Assembly (NCBI GenBank): GCA_965200525.1
Contig: OZ241368.1
Coordinates: forward strand, 496,001-560,000
DNA from: JANNPJ01 sp965200525
GTDB taxonomy: Bacteria > Actinomycetota > Actinomycetes > Actinomycetales > Kineosporiaceae
Direction of reading: 5' to 3'
DNA length: 64,000 nucleotides
Shown: positions 1 through 7,780 of the stretch, piece after piece
How the letters are laid out: the number at the start of each line of letters is the position of its first letter
Numbering within the stretch: position 1 is the first letter of the stretch
Notes under the pieces: model-generated
The model's input: the letters and a program-made list of their open reading frames with translations, nothing else
Database searches by the model: none
What the model was told of the DNA's origin: nothing
Translations under genes and position numbers: made by a program

Positions 1-446
1 ACCGTGTCCTGCTGCTGGATCGGCTCGAGATCGCCCTGCACCGGGCCCGGCGCCGGGAGAACTACCGGTTTGCCGTGCTGTTCATCGACCTGAACGGCTT
101 CAAGAAGATCAACGACAGCCTCGGGCACGCCGCCGGGGACGAGTTGCTGATCACCGTCGGGCACCGGTTGCAGGCCTTCGTGCGCGCCGCCGACACCGCG
201 GCCCGCCTGGGCGGCGACGAGTTCGTCGTCCTGCTCGACGATCTCGGCCCGGACGTCGACGTCCCCGAGATCGCCGCGCGCCTGCACGAGGAACTGGGCC
301 TGCCGATCGTGATCGACTCCACCCAGGTCGCGGTGTCGGCCAGCATCGGCATCTGCGTCGGCGGGATCGAGGAACTCAGCGCCGAGGACGTGCTGCGCGC
401 GGCCGACCTCGCCATGTACGAGAGCAAGAGCGCCGGACGCGCCTAG
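1..446 (+). CDS. Diguanylate cyclase, GGDEF domain (5' end outside window)
   Basis: This is the C-terminal about 147 residues of a protein whose start lies before the window; the coding frame begins at base 3. The GGDEF domain is recognisable from FIDLNGFKKINDSLGH followed by the intact active-site motif RLGGDEFVVLLDDL and the terminal ADLAMYESK. Intact GGDEF implies GTP to cyclic di-GMP synthesis by a dimer; no RxxD inhibitory site precedes the motif in the visible part. No EAL domain follows, since the TAG stop comes directly after the GGDEF fold. Upstream sensor domains cannot be seen. The gene converges on a GAF-ANTAR gene with a 4-base 3' overlap. Confidence 0.93.
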   Translation, partial: RVLLLDRLEIALHRARRRENYRFAVLFIDLNGFKKINDSLGHAAGDELLITVGHRLQAFVRAADTAARLGGDEFVVLLDDLGPDVDVPEIAARLHEELGLPIVIDSTQVAVSASIGICVGGIEELSAEDVLRAADLAMYESKSAGRA

Positions 447-1240
447 CGTTGCTCGGAGGCCTGGCGCACCACCGCGAATGCGACGTCCCGCAGCGTGCGC
501 CCACTCTGCGAGGACAGCGTCGCCAGAACGGCGAAGGCTTCCTCGGCGGTGCAGTGCCGTTGGCCCATCAGGATCCCCTTGGCCTGCTCGATGCCGGCCC
601 GCGAGGCCATGGCCTGCTTCATCTGCTCGACCTGCACCGGGGCCCCCGCGTGGGTGGCGGCATTGAGGACGGCCACGGAGGCGTATCCGGCAAAGGTGGC
701 CGCGATGTCGCGCGCATCCTGGCCGAAGGGGCCGATCTGCCCTGCTCCGTAAAGATTCAGGGCGCCGGCGGCGTCATGAACGGTCGTCATCCCGACCGAC
801 AGGACGCGGCGGATGCCGGCGCGACGGGCCTCGCGGCAGAACCCGGGATAGAAGCCACCCTGGGCGGTGTCCTCGATCACGACCGTGTTTCCGGTGGCCG
901 CGGCGTCGGTGCACGGCCCGAACCTGTCCTCGTACTGACGTTCGTCCAGGACGACCGCGAGCTTGCCGGCAAACGCCACGGTCGAAGCCTGCCCGGCCCG
1001 GATCAGGGTGATCGATGCATCGTCGACGCCGGGCACGATCTCCTTTGCCAGCCGGGCGACTCGCGACAGCACTGTACCCAGCGGCTCCGCCAGGGCGATC
1101 TTGGCCAGTTCCAGGTAGGCGGACCCGGCTGCGGTCAACGCCGCGGAGCTGTCGGGCGAACCGAACGCCGCGCGCCGGATCATCGGCACGGGCTTCTCGT
1201 TGCCGTTCTTGCGTTCGTGCTCGTGTCCGTTGTCGGGCAT
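443..1240 (-). CDS. GAF-ANTAR regulator (subfamily A)
   Basis: Predicted 265-residue cytoplasmic sensor and RNA-binding antiterminator. A GAF domain spans about residues 40-190 (LDERQYEDRFGPCTDAAATG is typical of this family) and a canonical ANTAR domain about 200-262, with ASRAGIEQAKGILM, TAEEAFAVL and TLRDVA. ANTAR domains bind tandem hexaloop hairpins in nascent RNA and prevent termination; the ligand of the GAF domain is unknown. It is closest within the window to the frameshifted gene at 10807-11581. A second Met at residue 20 is a possible alternative start. It is divergent from the GAF-ANTAR gene at 1793. Confidence 0.9.
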   Translation of the reverse strand: MPDNGHEHERKNGNEKPVPMIRRAAFGSPDSSAALTAAGSAYLELAKIALAEPLGTVLSRVARLAKEIVPGVDDASITLIRAGQASTVAFAGKLAVVLDERQYEDRFGPCTDAAATGNTVVIEDTAQGGFYPGFCREARRAGIRRVLSVGMTTVHDAAGALNLYGAGQIGPFGQDARDIAATFAGYASVAVLNAATHAGAPVQVEQMKQAMASRAGIEQAKGILMGQRHCTAEEAFAVLATLSSQSGRTLRDVAFAVVRQASEQR

Positions 1241-1658
1241 GAGTTCGCCTGCATCTCACTCGCACGCAAAAAGGCGGTGACTGGCCCCGGGGCTGAGGGC
1301 CGTGGATCTGCCGGCTTGCCGTCGGCCCGCGCCGGCCGGCAACCGTCTCCGGCACCGTTGCGTGCCAGCACCAGGAGAACTGCGCAGGCCACGTTCACGC
1401 GCCCGGAACCGAGGACGCCTTCGAGGCGCCGCCGAGGTGTCACCGTCGATAGGGACCACAGGTGTGCCCGACTGTACGCGCTTGAGGGCACCGGCAGTAC
1501 TGTCCCGCGCCACCGCACGAGCATGATCATGCGTGCAGTTGCGCGCCCACCCGCCCGCGTGCGAGCGCACCCGGCGGGTGATAGATCAGAGGCAGGCGCG
1601 AACCGTCGGTTGAGCCCACACCTGCCCGGTTGACGCCACAGTTGAGACAGGAGCAACC
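1241..1658. other. Non-coding divergent region between two GAF-ANTAR genes
   Basis: These 418 bases separate the minus-strand GAF-ANTAR gene from the plus-strand short ORF/GAF-ANTAR pair. Open frames here are short, on the wrong strand or without ribosome sites. A C5T5-type stretch (read gcctttttgcg on the minus strand) sits just before the minus-strand gene. I see no convincing hairpin pair or gene, so it probably holds two promoters. Confidence 0.5.
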
Positions 1659-1793
1659 ATGTCGTTTCCGGGCAAGCAGATCGCATTAGTGGTTGCCGGC
1701 GAGAAGCTGGTTCAGGCGTTCAACAACCCCGACAGTGGCTGCGAAACCGACGATCTGCCCGCCTCCACGACGGCGATCGCCGTCGCCTTCTGA
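1659..1793 (+). CDS. Short ORF (44 aa) translationally coupled to the downstream ANTAR gene
   Basis: ATG preceded by a good Shine-Dalgarno (aggag at 1649-1653, 5 bases before the start) opens a 44-codon frame, MSFPGKQIALVVAGEK then a Ser/Thr/Ala-rich tail ending in TGA. The TGA shares its last base with the ATG of the GAF-ANTAR gene (TGATG at 1791-1795). The downstream ATG has no separate Shine-Dalgarno of similar strength, so its translation likely depends on this frame. No family is recognised. It could be a leader peptide or a small structured partner. The same arrangement precedes the ANTAR gene at 6461. Confidence 0.55.
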   Translation: MSFPGKQIALVVAGEKLVQAFNNPDSGCETDDLPASTTAIAVAF

Positions 1794-2587
1794 TGGCGAT
1801 CCCGGGAGGAAGCCCCGCAGACCGCTCGGACGACGAGACCAACTGGTCGACCCGGCAGATGGGCGTTGTTGCGCGCCTGAACGACCTCGTGCCGTCACTT
1901 GCCGGGCCTCGCGGTAGCGACCGGTTGTTACCCGACCGGCTGGCCCAGGCTGCCGCTCAGGTGCTCGACGTAGACGGTGCGGCGATCTCGGTCTACCTCG
2001 GTGCTGATGTCGCCGCGCCGGTCGGATCCAGCGACGACACGGCCGCCATCGCCGAGAGTCTGCAATTCACGCTGGCCGAGGGGCCCTGCCTCTACTCGTA
2101 CGCGAAAAGGGTGCCGGTCCTGCTGCCCGACGTGAGCAGTAGCGACTCCCAGGCCGTGTCGCTGTGGCCCACCTACGTCACCCAACTGACGCAGCGCACC
2201 AACTACCAGGCCGTCTTCGCGTTTCCCCTGCTGTCCGACTCACGCCCGCTGGGTTCACTCAGCGTCTACCGGCGCCGGCCCGGAACCCTGACTGCTGTTC
2301 GCGAGGTCAGCGCGGTGGCCTCATGGGTCAGCACCCGACTTCTGAACGCCCGGATGTTCGTGGTCCAGGATGAACCTTTTCCTGAATGGCTGGAGGGGCC
2401 TGGAGCACGCCGGCGTGAGACCGTCTGGATCGCCCAAGGGTTGACCATGCAGGCCAACCGACTGACCCCCGCCGAGGCCCTCCAACTGCTGCGGGCGCAG
2501 GCTTTCACCGCCGACCGCCTCGTCGACGACCTCGCCGCCGACATCGTCGAAGGCGTGCTGCCGGTGCCAGATCTGCGGGGAAACTGA
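1793..2587 (+). CDS. GAF-ANTAR regulator (subfamily B)
   Basis: Predicted 264 residues. The GAF domain lies at about 40-190 with the subfamily pattern EGPCLYSYAKRVPV, then TYVTQLTQRTNYQAVFAFPL. The C-terminal 55 residues align with ANTAR helices, but the usual E-QAKG-(I/V)-M core reads VWIAQGLTMQANRLT, followed by TPAEALQLLRA and VDDLAADIVEGVLPVP. Closest relatives in the window are 9911-10711 and 29894-30607. The first 22 residues are Ser/Asp-rich and unstructured. Translation appears coupled to the short ORF at 1659. It is expected to be a cytoplasmic signal-dependent regulator; the RNA target is unknown. Confidence 0.88.
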   Translation: MAIPGGSPADRSDDETNWSTRQMGVVARLNDLVPSLAGPRGSDRLLPDRLAQAAAQVLDVDGAAISVYLGADVAAPVGSSDDTAAIAESLQFTLAEGPCLYSYAKRVPVLLPDVSSSDSQAVSLWPTYVTQLTQRTNYQAVFAFPLLSDSRPLGSLSVYRRRPGTLTAVREVSAVASWVSTRLLNARMFVVQDEPFPEWLEGPGARRRETVWIAQGLTMQANRLTPAEALQLLRAQAFTADRLVDDLAADIVEGVLPVPDLRGN

Positions 2588-2603
2588 GGGCAGGCCCACC
2601 AGG

Positions 2604-3152
2604 TCAGGAGCCTGGTTCTCGTTCGCCCTCGGAAGCGCCGGGCTCCTGGGGCACCTCCGCCGGGCACGGCTCGCAGACGCTTCGATCGCACAGCCGGCAC
2701 AGCCGTCGCATCTGCTCGACCCCTTCGAGAGCGGTGGTAGCCAAGAGGGGCCCCACCAACTCGGCCAGTACCTGGACGTCGCGCTCGGGCAGCACCGCCA
2801 GGAACCTGGCCACGGATTCTTCCCGGTCGGCGGCGAGGCGGCGCTCGGCCTCCCGGCCCTCGACGGTGGCCTCCAGCCGCACGCTGCGCCCGATCCCGGG
2901 CTCGCGGCGGGCCCAGCCCTGCTCGATGAGGCGATCCACCAGGCGCACGGTTCCGGGATGGGTCAGGCCCAGCACCCGACGCAGGTCCTCGATACTCAGT
3001 CCCGGGTCGGCCACGATCGCCACCAGCGCGGCGGGGGCACCGCCGGCCAGGCCGGTGGAACGCTCGGTCGCCGAGCGGACCACATCGGCCATCGCGACGG
3101 CCCAGGTGGCGAGCACGTTGTGGTCGCGCCGCTCGGATTGCTCAATATGCAT
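2604..3152 (-). CDS. MarR-family repressor with C-terminal cysteine cluster
   Basis: This 182-residue protein has a MarR winged-helix domain (about residues 45-115: LRRVLGLTHPGTVRLVDRLIEQGW is the recognition region, split here by the wing GIGRSVRLEAT). Near the C-terminus a compact cysteine set, CRLCDRSVCEPCP (about residues 152-164), could bind zinc or act as a thiol sensor. It is divergent from the EamA transporter at 3200, which is its likely target. A palindrome overlaps its own start codon, suggesting autorepression. The ATG used starts MHIEQSE. Confidence 0.87.
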   Translation of the reverse strand: MHIEQSERRDHNVLATWAVAMADVVRSATERSTGLAGGAPAALVAIVADPGLSIEDLRRVLGLTHPGTVRLVDRLIEQGWARREPGIGRSVRLEATVEGREAERRLAADREESVARFLAVLPERDVQVLAELVGPLLATTALEGVEQMRRLCRLCDRSVCEPCPAEVPQEPGASEGEREPGS

Positions 3153-3162
3153 GACTCATATT
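3144..3162. promoter_or_regulatory. Palindrome at the MarR start codon (probable operator)
   Basis: The sequence AATATG-N7-CATATT is a perfect 6-base inverted repeat, strikingly AT-rich for this genome. It overlaps the ATG (3150-3152, minus strand) of the MarR gene and lies 38 bases before the EamA start. Its position between divergent genes and its 19-bp span fit a MarR dimer site. The assignment is inferred. Confidence 0.6.
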
Positions 3163-3199
3163 AGCTAGTCCGCGTGGCTCCCGACATCGCCCCGACATC

Positions 3200-4159
3200 A
3201 TGAGCGTGCTGCTGGCACTGGCCTCGTCCCTGCTGTGGGGCATCGCCGACTTCCTCGGCGGAAAGGCCTGCCAGCGAGCGCCCGCCCTTCTGGTCGTGCT
3301 CATCTCGCAAGCGGCCGGACTCCTGCTGGCTGTGGTCAGCGCCGCCGCGAGCCGGTCGTTCGCGGCCCCGTCCGGATACCTGCCCTGGGCGATCGGTGCC
3401 GGCCTCGCCGGCGCCGGCGGCGTTCTGCTGTTCTACCGGGCGCTGGCCATCGGCATGATGAGCATCGTGGCTCCGGTGGCCGCTCTCGGAGTGATCGTCC
3501 CGGTCCTGATCGGCCTGTTCGGCGGAGACCTGCCCTCGATCCTCTGCCTGGCCGGCATCGTGCTCGCCATCGGTGGCGTCGTCCTCTCCGCGGGCCTGAG
3601 TGCCTCAGGCCCACGCAGTCCCCGGCACGTGGAGTCGATCCTGCTGGCGGCCGTGGCCGCCGTAGCGTTCGGATTCCTGCAGTACGCCATTTCGGGAGGC
3701 TCGAAGTACTCCACGGTGATGACCATGGTGGGCATGCGGGCCGCGTCCGTACCGATTCTGATGATCGCGGCCGGCCTGGCCGTGGGCCGGGCCGGAGTCC
3801 AATCCAGCCACGTCAGCCAGAGCAGCCAGAGCAGCCAGAGCAGCCAGGTCAGCCAGGTCAGCCAGGTCAGCCAGGTCAGCGAGCCCGGCCAGGTCGGCCT
3901 GGGCGCCCGCGCGATCCTCGGCCCGCGCTTTGTGCTGCTCATCGCGGTGATCGGGTTCTTCGACATGGGGGCGAACCTGCTGTTCGCCAACGCGACCGTC
4001 TCGGGCGCACTGGCGGTCGTGGCCGTCCTCGGGTCGCTCTATCCGGCCGCAACGGTGCTCCTGGCCCGGGTTGTTGACCACGAACGGATGTCGCGAGTGC
4101 AGAGCGTGGGGGTGGTGGCCGCCATCTGCGGAGTTGCGATGATCTCCCTTGGCTCGTGA
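3200..4159 (+). CDS. EamA/DMT-family transporter with Ser-Gln repeat loop
   Basis: This 319-residue inner-membrane protein carries the ten-helix drug/metabolite transporter pattern: two EamA halves, the first beginning LLALASSLLWGIADFLGGK, the second FVLLIAVIGFFDMGANLLF. Such proteins export metabolites or drugs; the substrate cannot be read from sequence. Unusually, the loop between helices 6 and 7 (about residues 202-230) consists of SQS and SQV tripeptide repeats encoded by a 9-bp tandem repeat. It is divergent from and probably controlled by the MarR gene at 2604. Confidence 0.9.
   Translation: MSVLLALASSLLWGIADFLGGKACQRAPALLVVLISQAAGLLLAVVSAAASRSFAAPSGYLPWAIGAGLAGAGGVLLFYRALAIGMMSIVAPVAALGVIVPVLIGLFGGDLPSILCLAGIVLAIGGVVLSAGLSASGPRSPRHVESILLAAVAAVAFGFLQYAISGGSKYSTVMTMVGMRAASVPILMIAAGLAVGRAGVQSSHVSQSSQSSQSSQVSQVSQVSQVSEPGQVGLGARAILGPRFVLLIAVIGFFDMGANLLFANATVSGALAVVAVLGSLYPAATVLLARVVDHERMSRVQSVGVVAAICGVAMISLGS
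3805..3876 (+). repeat. 9-bp tandem repeat, 8 units, inside EamA gene
   Basis: Units are cagccacgt once, cagccagag three times and cagccaggt four times, in frame, encoding Ser-Gln-X. Two internally homogeneous blocks suggest slippage-driven expansion. Copy-number changes would keep the reading frame. Confidence 0.95.
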
Positions 4160-4327
4160 CGGCCCTCGACGGGCAGGCTCAGACGCCACGCCCTGACGTC
4201 CCATGGGTAGTCGCGCTGCCCTGCCAGATCTCTGCGGGGCAGAGATGGCGATCAACGCCCTCCGGCACGGCCTCGGCAATCGGGTGAGGACGTGGCCTCA
4301 GGGACCGCGCTTCCCCCACCAAGATCA

Positions 4328-4340
4328 CTATCGGTGATAG
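4328..4340. promoter_or_regulatory. tetO-like palindrome CTATC-GGT-GATAG
   Basis: In the 284-base gap before the histidine kinase gene, CTATCGGTGATAG forms a perfect 5-base inverted repeat. It differs by one centre base from the core of the classical Tn10 tet operator O2 (CTATCAGTGATAG). No tetR-like gene is adjacent. It may be a TetR-family site for a distant regulator in the promoter of 4444. The remainder of 4160-4443 shows no gene. Confidence 0.4.
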
Positions 4341-4443
4341 CTTGATTACATGAGGTATCCGATGGGCGTCCAGCAAGTTCGTTGGTGACCGACGTCGCCC
4401 TTCTCATGGGGGCGCATGCCCAAACCTCGCACCGCTCAGGCTT

Positions 4444-5709
4444 GTGGACAACGAATGGGCCTGGACCAGGGCATCCGCACGGCAGGCCGTCGTGAGCGCG
4501 CCGACTGAAGCAGCAGGCTCCCCCGGCCCGGACTCCGACGTCCCCCCCGACCCGGAACTTCTCGTCAGCCCGTCCCAACTGCTGGCCCTGCTCGACAATG
4601 CGACCTGCGTCATTTACATGCGCAACATCGACGGGCGCTACATGCTGGTCAACGCCGAGTACGAGCGGCTGTTCGGCCTGCGGCGCGCGCAGATCGTCGG
4701 GCGCACCGACCATGACCTGTTCCCACCCTCGATCGCCGATGAGTACCGCGTCAACGATCTGCAGGCCATCAACAGCAGCGCGCCCGTCCACGTCGAGGAG
4801 ACGGCGGTGGGCGCCGGTGGCCCGCGCGTCTACCTCACCACCAAGTTCCCCCTGCTCGACGGACGGGGCCGGCCCTACGCGATCTGCGGGATCTCCACCG
4901 ACATCACCGAGCGCAAGCAGGCCGAGGAACAGGTGGCCGTTCTGAACCAGGAACTGGAGCAGCGGGTTCAGGAGCGAACCGCCGAACTCGAAGCCACCAC
5001 CACTGAGCTGGATGCATTCGCCTACTCCGTGTCCCACGACCTGCGCGCGCCCTTGCGCTCCCTGCACGGCTTCAGCCAACTCCTGCTAGACAACTACTCT
5101 GGGCGACTGCTTGACGCCACCGGAGTGGATCACCTCAGACGCCTTCAGGCCAGCGCCGAGCGGATGGACCAGATCATCCACGACCTGCTCAGTCTCTCGC
5201 GTACGTCACGAGCCGACCTGAACCGTGAGGACGTGGACCTGGGCGAACTGGCCAAGTTGATCCACGAGGAACTCCAGATCCAGAATCCGGAACGCGACGT
5301 TCGACTCACCTGCGTCGGAGACCTGAGAACCACCGGTGACGGGCACCTCTTGCGGTTGGCCCTGGAGAACCTCCTGACCAACGCCTGGAAGTTCACGGCC
5401 CGCCGACCTGCAGCCACGATCACAGTGGGCCGGTTTCGCAGCGGCAGCGACATCGTGTTCTTCGTCCGCGACAACGGTGCCGGGTTCGACCCTGACTACG
5501 CCCAGAAGCTGTTCGAGCCCTTCCAGCGCCTGCACTCGACGGGAGACTTCGAAGGGACCGGCATCGGACTGGCCATTGCTCATCGGGTGTTCGCCCGCCA
5601 TGGCGGGGACATCTGGGCGCAGTCGCACCCTAACCAGGGCGCCACCTTCTTCTTCACCACGAGCCAGTCGGCAAGCCTGCCCGGATCCGAGGACTCCCAT
5701 GCGCAATGA
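4444..5709 (+). CDS. PAS-domain sensor histidine kinase
   Basis: This 421-residue soluble kinase has a PAS domain at about 45-160 (LLALLDNATCVIYMRNIDG, ending DITERKQAEEQ), a coiled coil, a HisKA domain with the H-box SVSHDLRAPL at about 196-205, and HATPase_c with N-box ENLLTNAWKF, G1 DNGAGFD and G2 GTGIGLAI. No transmembrane segment is present, so it senses a cytosolic cue or heme/flavin in the PAS domain. The start is GTG. It overlaps the receiver gene at 5699 by 11 bases and should phosphorylate it. It resembles bacteriophytochrome-type kinases that pair with Rcp1-like receivers. Confidence 0.93.
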   Translation: MDNEWAWTRASARQAVVSAPTEAAGSPGPDSDVPPDPELLVSPSQLLALLDNATCVIYMRNIDGRYMLVNAEYERLFGLRRAQIVGRTDHDLFPPSIADEYRVNDLQAINSSAPVHVEETAVGAGGPRVYLTTKFPLLDGRGRPYAICGISTDITERKQAEEQVAVLNQELEQRVQERTAELEATTTELDAFAYSVSHDLRAPLRSLHGFSQLLLDNYSGRLLDATGVDHLRRLQASAERMDQIIHDLLSLSRTSRADLNREDVDLGELAKLIHEELQIQNPERDVRLTCVGDLRTTGDGHLLRLALENLLTNAWKFTARRPAATITVGRFRSGSDIVFFVRDNGAGFDPDYAQKLFEPFQRLHSTGDFEGTGIGLAIAHRVFARHGGDIWAQSHPNQGATFFFTTSQSASLPGSEDSHAQ

Positions 5710-6133
5710 CCCGATCTTGCTGGTCGACGACAATCCCGACGACGTCTATCTGACCATTCACGCCTTCCGGCAGAACGACATCGCGAACGAGATCGTTGTG
5801 GCGAATGACGGGGTGTGGGCTCTGGATCTCCTCCTTCCCTCCGACGATCGCCCGCCGCTGCGCCCGGCGATCGTCCTTCTGGACATCAACATGCCCAGGA
5901 TGGGAGGACTGGAACTGCTCAGCCGCCTACGGGCCGACCCGAGAACCCGGGCCCTGCCGGTCATCATGCTGACCACCTCCACCGAGGACCACGACATCGC
6001 CGAAAGCTACAGCGGCGGCGCGAACAGCTACGTCGCCAAGCCGGTCACGTCCGAGGAGTTCCTGGAGGCGGCCAAGACCCTCGGCGTCTACTGGCTGGGA
6101 CTGAACGTCCAACTGAGCGGGACAAGCGCCTGA
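5699..6133 (+). CDS. Single-domain response regulator (Rcp1-like)
   Basis: A 144-residue stand-alone receiver: acidic pair DDNPDD at 10-15, phosphoacceptor Asp in VLLDINMPRMGG, Thr/Ser switch in VIMLTTS, Lys in VAKPVT. It has no DNA-binding output domain. The start overlaps the kinase stop by 11 bases, giving obligate co-expression. Its 3' neighbour is an ANTAR-domain protein, which could be a downstream output of the pathway; that link is inference from gene order only. Confidence 0.93.
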   Translation: MRNDPILLVDDNPDDVYLTIHAFRQNDIANEIVVANDGVWALDLLLPSDDRPPLRPAIVLLDINMPRMGGLELLSRLRADPRTRALPVIMLTTSTEDHDIAESYSGGANSYVAKPVTSEEFLEAAKTLGVYWLGLNVQLSGTSA

Positions 6134-6308
6134 GCAAGGCCATGAGCAGGCTCATGACCACGACCACGCTCAGTCCGAGCAGTGACGCATGACCTCACGT
6201 CGCCCACCTCGATCGCTCGCCGGTGGAGCATTCGCGCTACCCCTGCACCCTTCTCCCCATCCGCGGTGGGCATCTGCTCAGCACGGGCTGATCCTCGAGG
6301 AGATCCAC

Positions 6309-6461
6309 ATGCTTCACCGGCACACCGGCCCAGTCGGCGAGGTGACCTCCACGGCACTGCCCGAGGTGGCGCTCGACCGCGATGGCAAACCGACCATGGC
6401 GGGCCATCCCGGCCGGCGATCCAGCACGTCGATGTTCTCGTCCAAAGCGGCTCGACCCTGA
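6309..6461 (+). CDS. Short ORF (50 aa) coupled to the downstream ANTAR gene
   Basis: A strong ribosome site (gaggaga, 6297-6303) precedes an ATG that opens a 50-codon frame (MLHRHTGPVGEV at the start; Ser/Arg-rich end). Its TGA overlaps the ATG of the ANTAR gene by one base (TGATG, 6459-6463), and that ATG lacks its own clear Shine-Dalgarno. The organisation is the same as at 1659-1793, but the two peptides share no sequence. No family is recognised. It could be a regulatory leader or a real small protein. Confidence 0.5.
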   Translation: MLHRHTGPVGEVTSTALPEVALDRDGKPTMAGHPGRRSSTSMFSSKAARP

Positions 6462-6811
6462 TGACTTTGGCCGAGCGGCGCCCTACGCGGGCACAACTGC
6501 ATGCGCAGATCACGGTCCTGGAGCAGGCGGTGCAGGACAGCGACCTGCTCGGCCAGGCCAAGGGTTTGATCCGCCTGCTGTGCCACTGCTCCGAGTCGGC
6601 ATCACGCGAGATCCTCGACCGGGTGTCCCGGCAGACCCATCGCCCAGCTGCGGATGTGGCCCGCATCCTCACCGAGTCCTGCGCCGCGGGGACCGTTCTG
6701 CCTTCGGACATCAGCGCCTCCTGGGGTCCCTACCTGCGCGAGGTCGGCCCGAGCGGACGCTTCACCGACGACGCCCATGGTCTGACTAGTCCGGACATCT
6801 CGTCCGGGTGA
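6461..6811 (+). CDS. ANTAR-domain protein without GAF domain
   Basis: Predicted 116 residues. An N-terminal helix (LAERRPTRAQLHAQITVLEQ) leads into an ANTAR domain: DSDLLGQAKGLIRLLCHCSE, SASREILDRVSRQTHR, PAADVARILTESC. The core LGQAKG is preserved, so RNA binding is plausible. There is no sensory domain, so it probably depends on partner proteins such as the receiver encoded just upstream. Upstream in-frame codons extend to 6182, but the coupled start at 6461 fits the domain boundary better. Confidence 0.72.
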   Translation: MTLAERRPTRAQLHAQITVLEQAVQDSDLLGQAKGLIRLLCHCSESASREILDRVSRQTHRPAADVARILTESCAAGTVLPSDISASWGPYLREVGPSGRFTDDAHGLTSPDISSG

Positions 6812-6879
6812 GCCCCGCGCCGACCCGCGCGCGGCCGGGTCCCGGTCAGGAGCGTCCGGGCCGGCTGAAGAACACCCGC

Positions 6880-7584
6880 TCAGGTACTGGCAGGGTCAGG
6901 TACCCGGGTGATCTGCGGGCGCGCGGCACTGGGTGGACGCCAGTCGCTCTTGATCCGGATCAGTTGCTCGGCCGTGGGTGTGGTCCCGGGCAGAGGCTCG
7001 CCGTCCTGGAACCGGAACCCGTCCATCACCAGGGCCAGGGCCCGCCGCCACAGGCACGGATCGACGTCGCGGGCGGTGTCGATGATCGCCCCGACCATGA
7101 TCGGCACCAGGATGAAGTCCTCGACGCCGATGCCGGGCCGCAGATGGCCGGCCGCCTGGGCGCGGGCCACGAGTTCACCGATGATCGGGGTGAGCCGCTC
7201 CTGGGCCTGGGTCATCAGAGCCAGCCCCGGTGCTCCCCCGATGGCCAGCTCCTTGAGGCTGCGGTTGGCCGAGTGGATCTCCATCGTCTGGGTCGTGAAA
7301 CTGACCAGCGCCTGCCAGGGATCGTCGACCTGCAGGGCCGCCTCAGCGATGGCAATCAGCTCGTCGACCTCTTCGGCGAACAGGGCCTCGATCAGCGATT
7401 CCTTGTCGGGGAAGCGGCGATAGACCGTACCCACGGCGACGTCGGCGGCCTCGGCCAGCTGATCGTGACTGACCCCCAGGCCGTGCTCGGCGAACAGGGT
7501 GCGGGCAGCCACCAGGATTCGCTGGCGGTTGCGCTCGGCGTCGCGACGCAGCGGGCGCTGCCCGGGCCCGACACAGAAGTTCAC
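6880..7584 (-). CDS. TetR-family transcriptional repressor
   Basis: This 234-residue protein has an N-terminal TetR_N helix-turn-helix at about residues 18-65 (RILVAARTLFAEHGLG, then VAVGTVYRRFPDKESLIEAL) and a helical ligand-binding C-terminal domain. It is divergent from the DHA2 drug exporter at 7781, a standard repressor/efflux pair. The intergenic region contains a perfect 10-base inverted repeat and a third half site, so both genes are probably repressed by it and induced by an exported compound. Confidence 0.93.
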   Translation of the reverse strand: MNFCVGPGQRPLRRDAERNRQRILVAARTLFAEHGLGVSHDQLAEAADVAVGTVYRRFPDKESLIEALFAEEVDELIAIAEAALQVDDPWQALVSFTTQTMEIHSANRSLKELAIGGAPGLALMTQAQERLTPIIGELVARAQAAGHLRPGIGVEDFILVPIMVGAIIDTARDVDPCLWRRALALVMDGFRFQDGEPLPGTTPTAEQLIRIKSDWRPPSAARPQITRVPDPAST

Positions 7585-7623
7585 CGCTCAAGGGTAACCC
7601 GGGCCGGCCCGTAGCGTCCATTC

Positions 7624-7707
7624 AAGTGGAGAGCCAAATTCTAAGTTGACAGGCCTCTCCACTTCCGCGCTATGGTCGTGCCCGAAGTTGCAACACCTTC
7701 TCCACTT
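7624..7707 (+). promoter_or_regulatory. Exporter promoter with TetR operator
   Basis: AAGTGGAGAG (7624-7633) and its exact inverse CTCTCCACTT (7655-7664) flank a TTGACA -35 box (7646-7651). A TATGGT or overlapping CGCTAT -10 lies at 7668-7676. A third near-identical arm, TTCTCCACTT, is at 7698-7707. Repressor bound to the arms would cover the -35 and block the +strand exporter promoter. Box assignments are by eye. Confidence 0.68.
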
Positions 7708-7780
7708 CGCCGGCCGGGGCGAGCTTCACCGCGGCCGGGCCGCCCGCCAGGGCGAACTCTCAAGCAAGGGACATCTCCCC

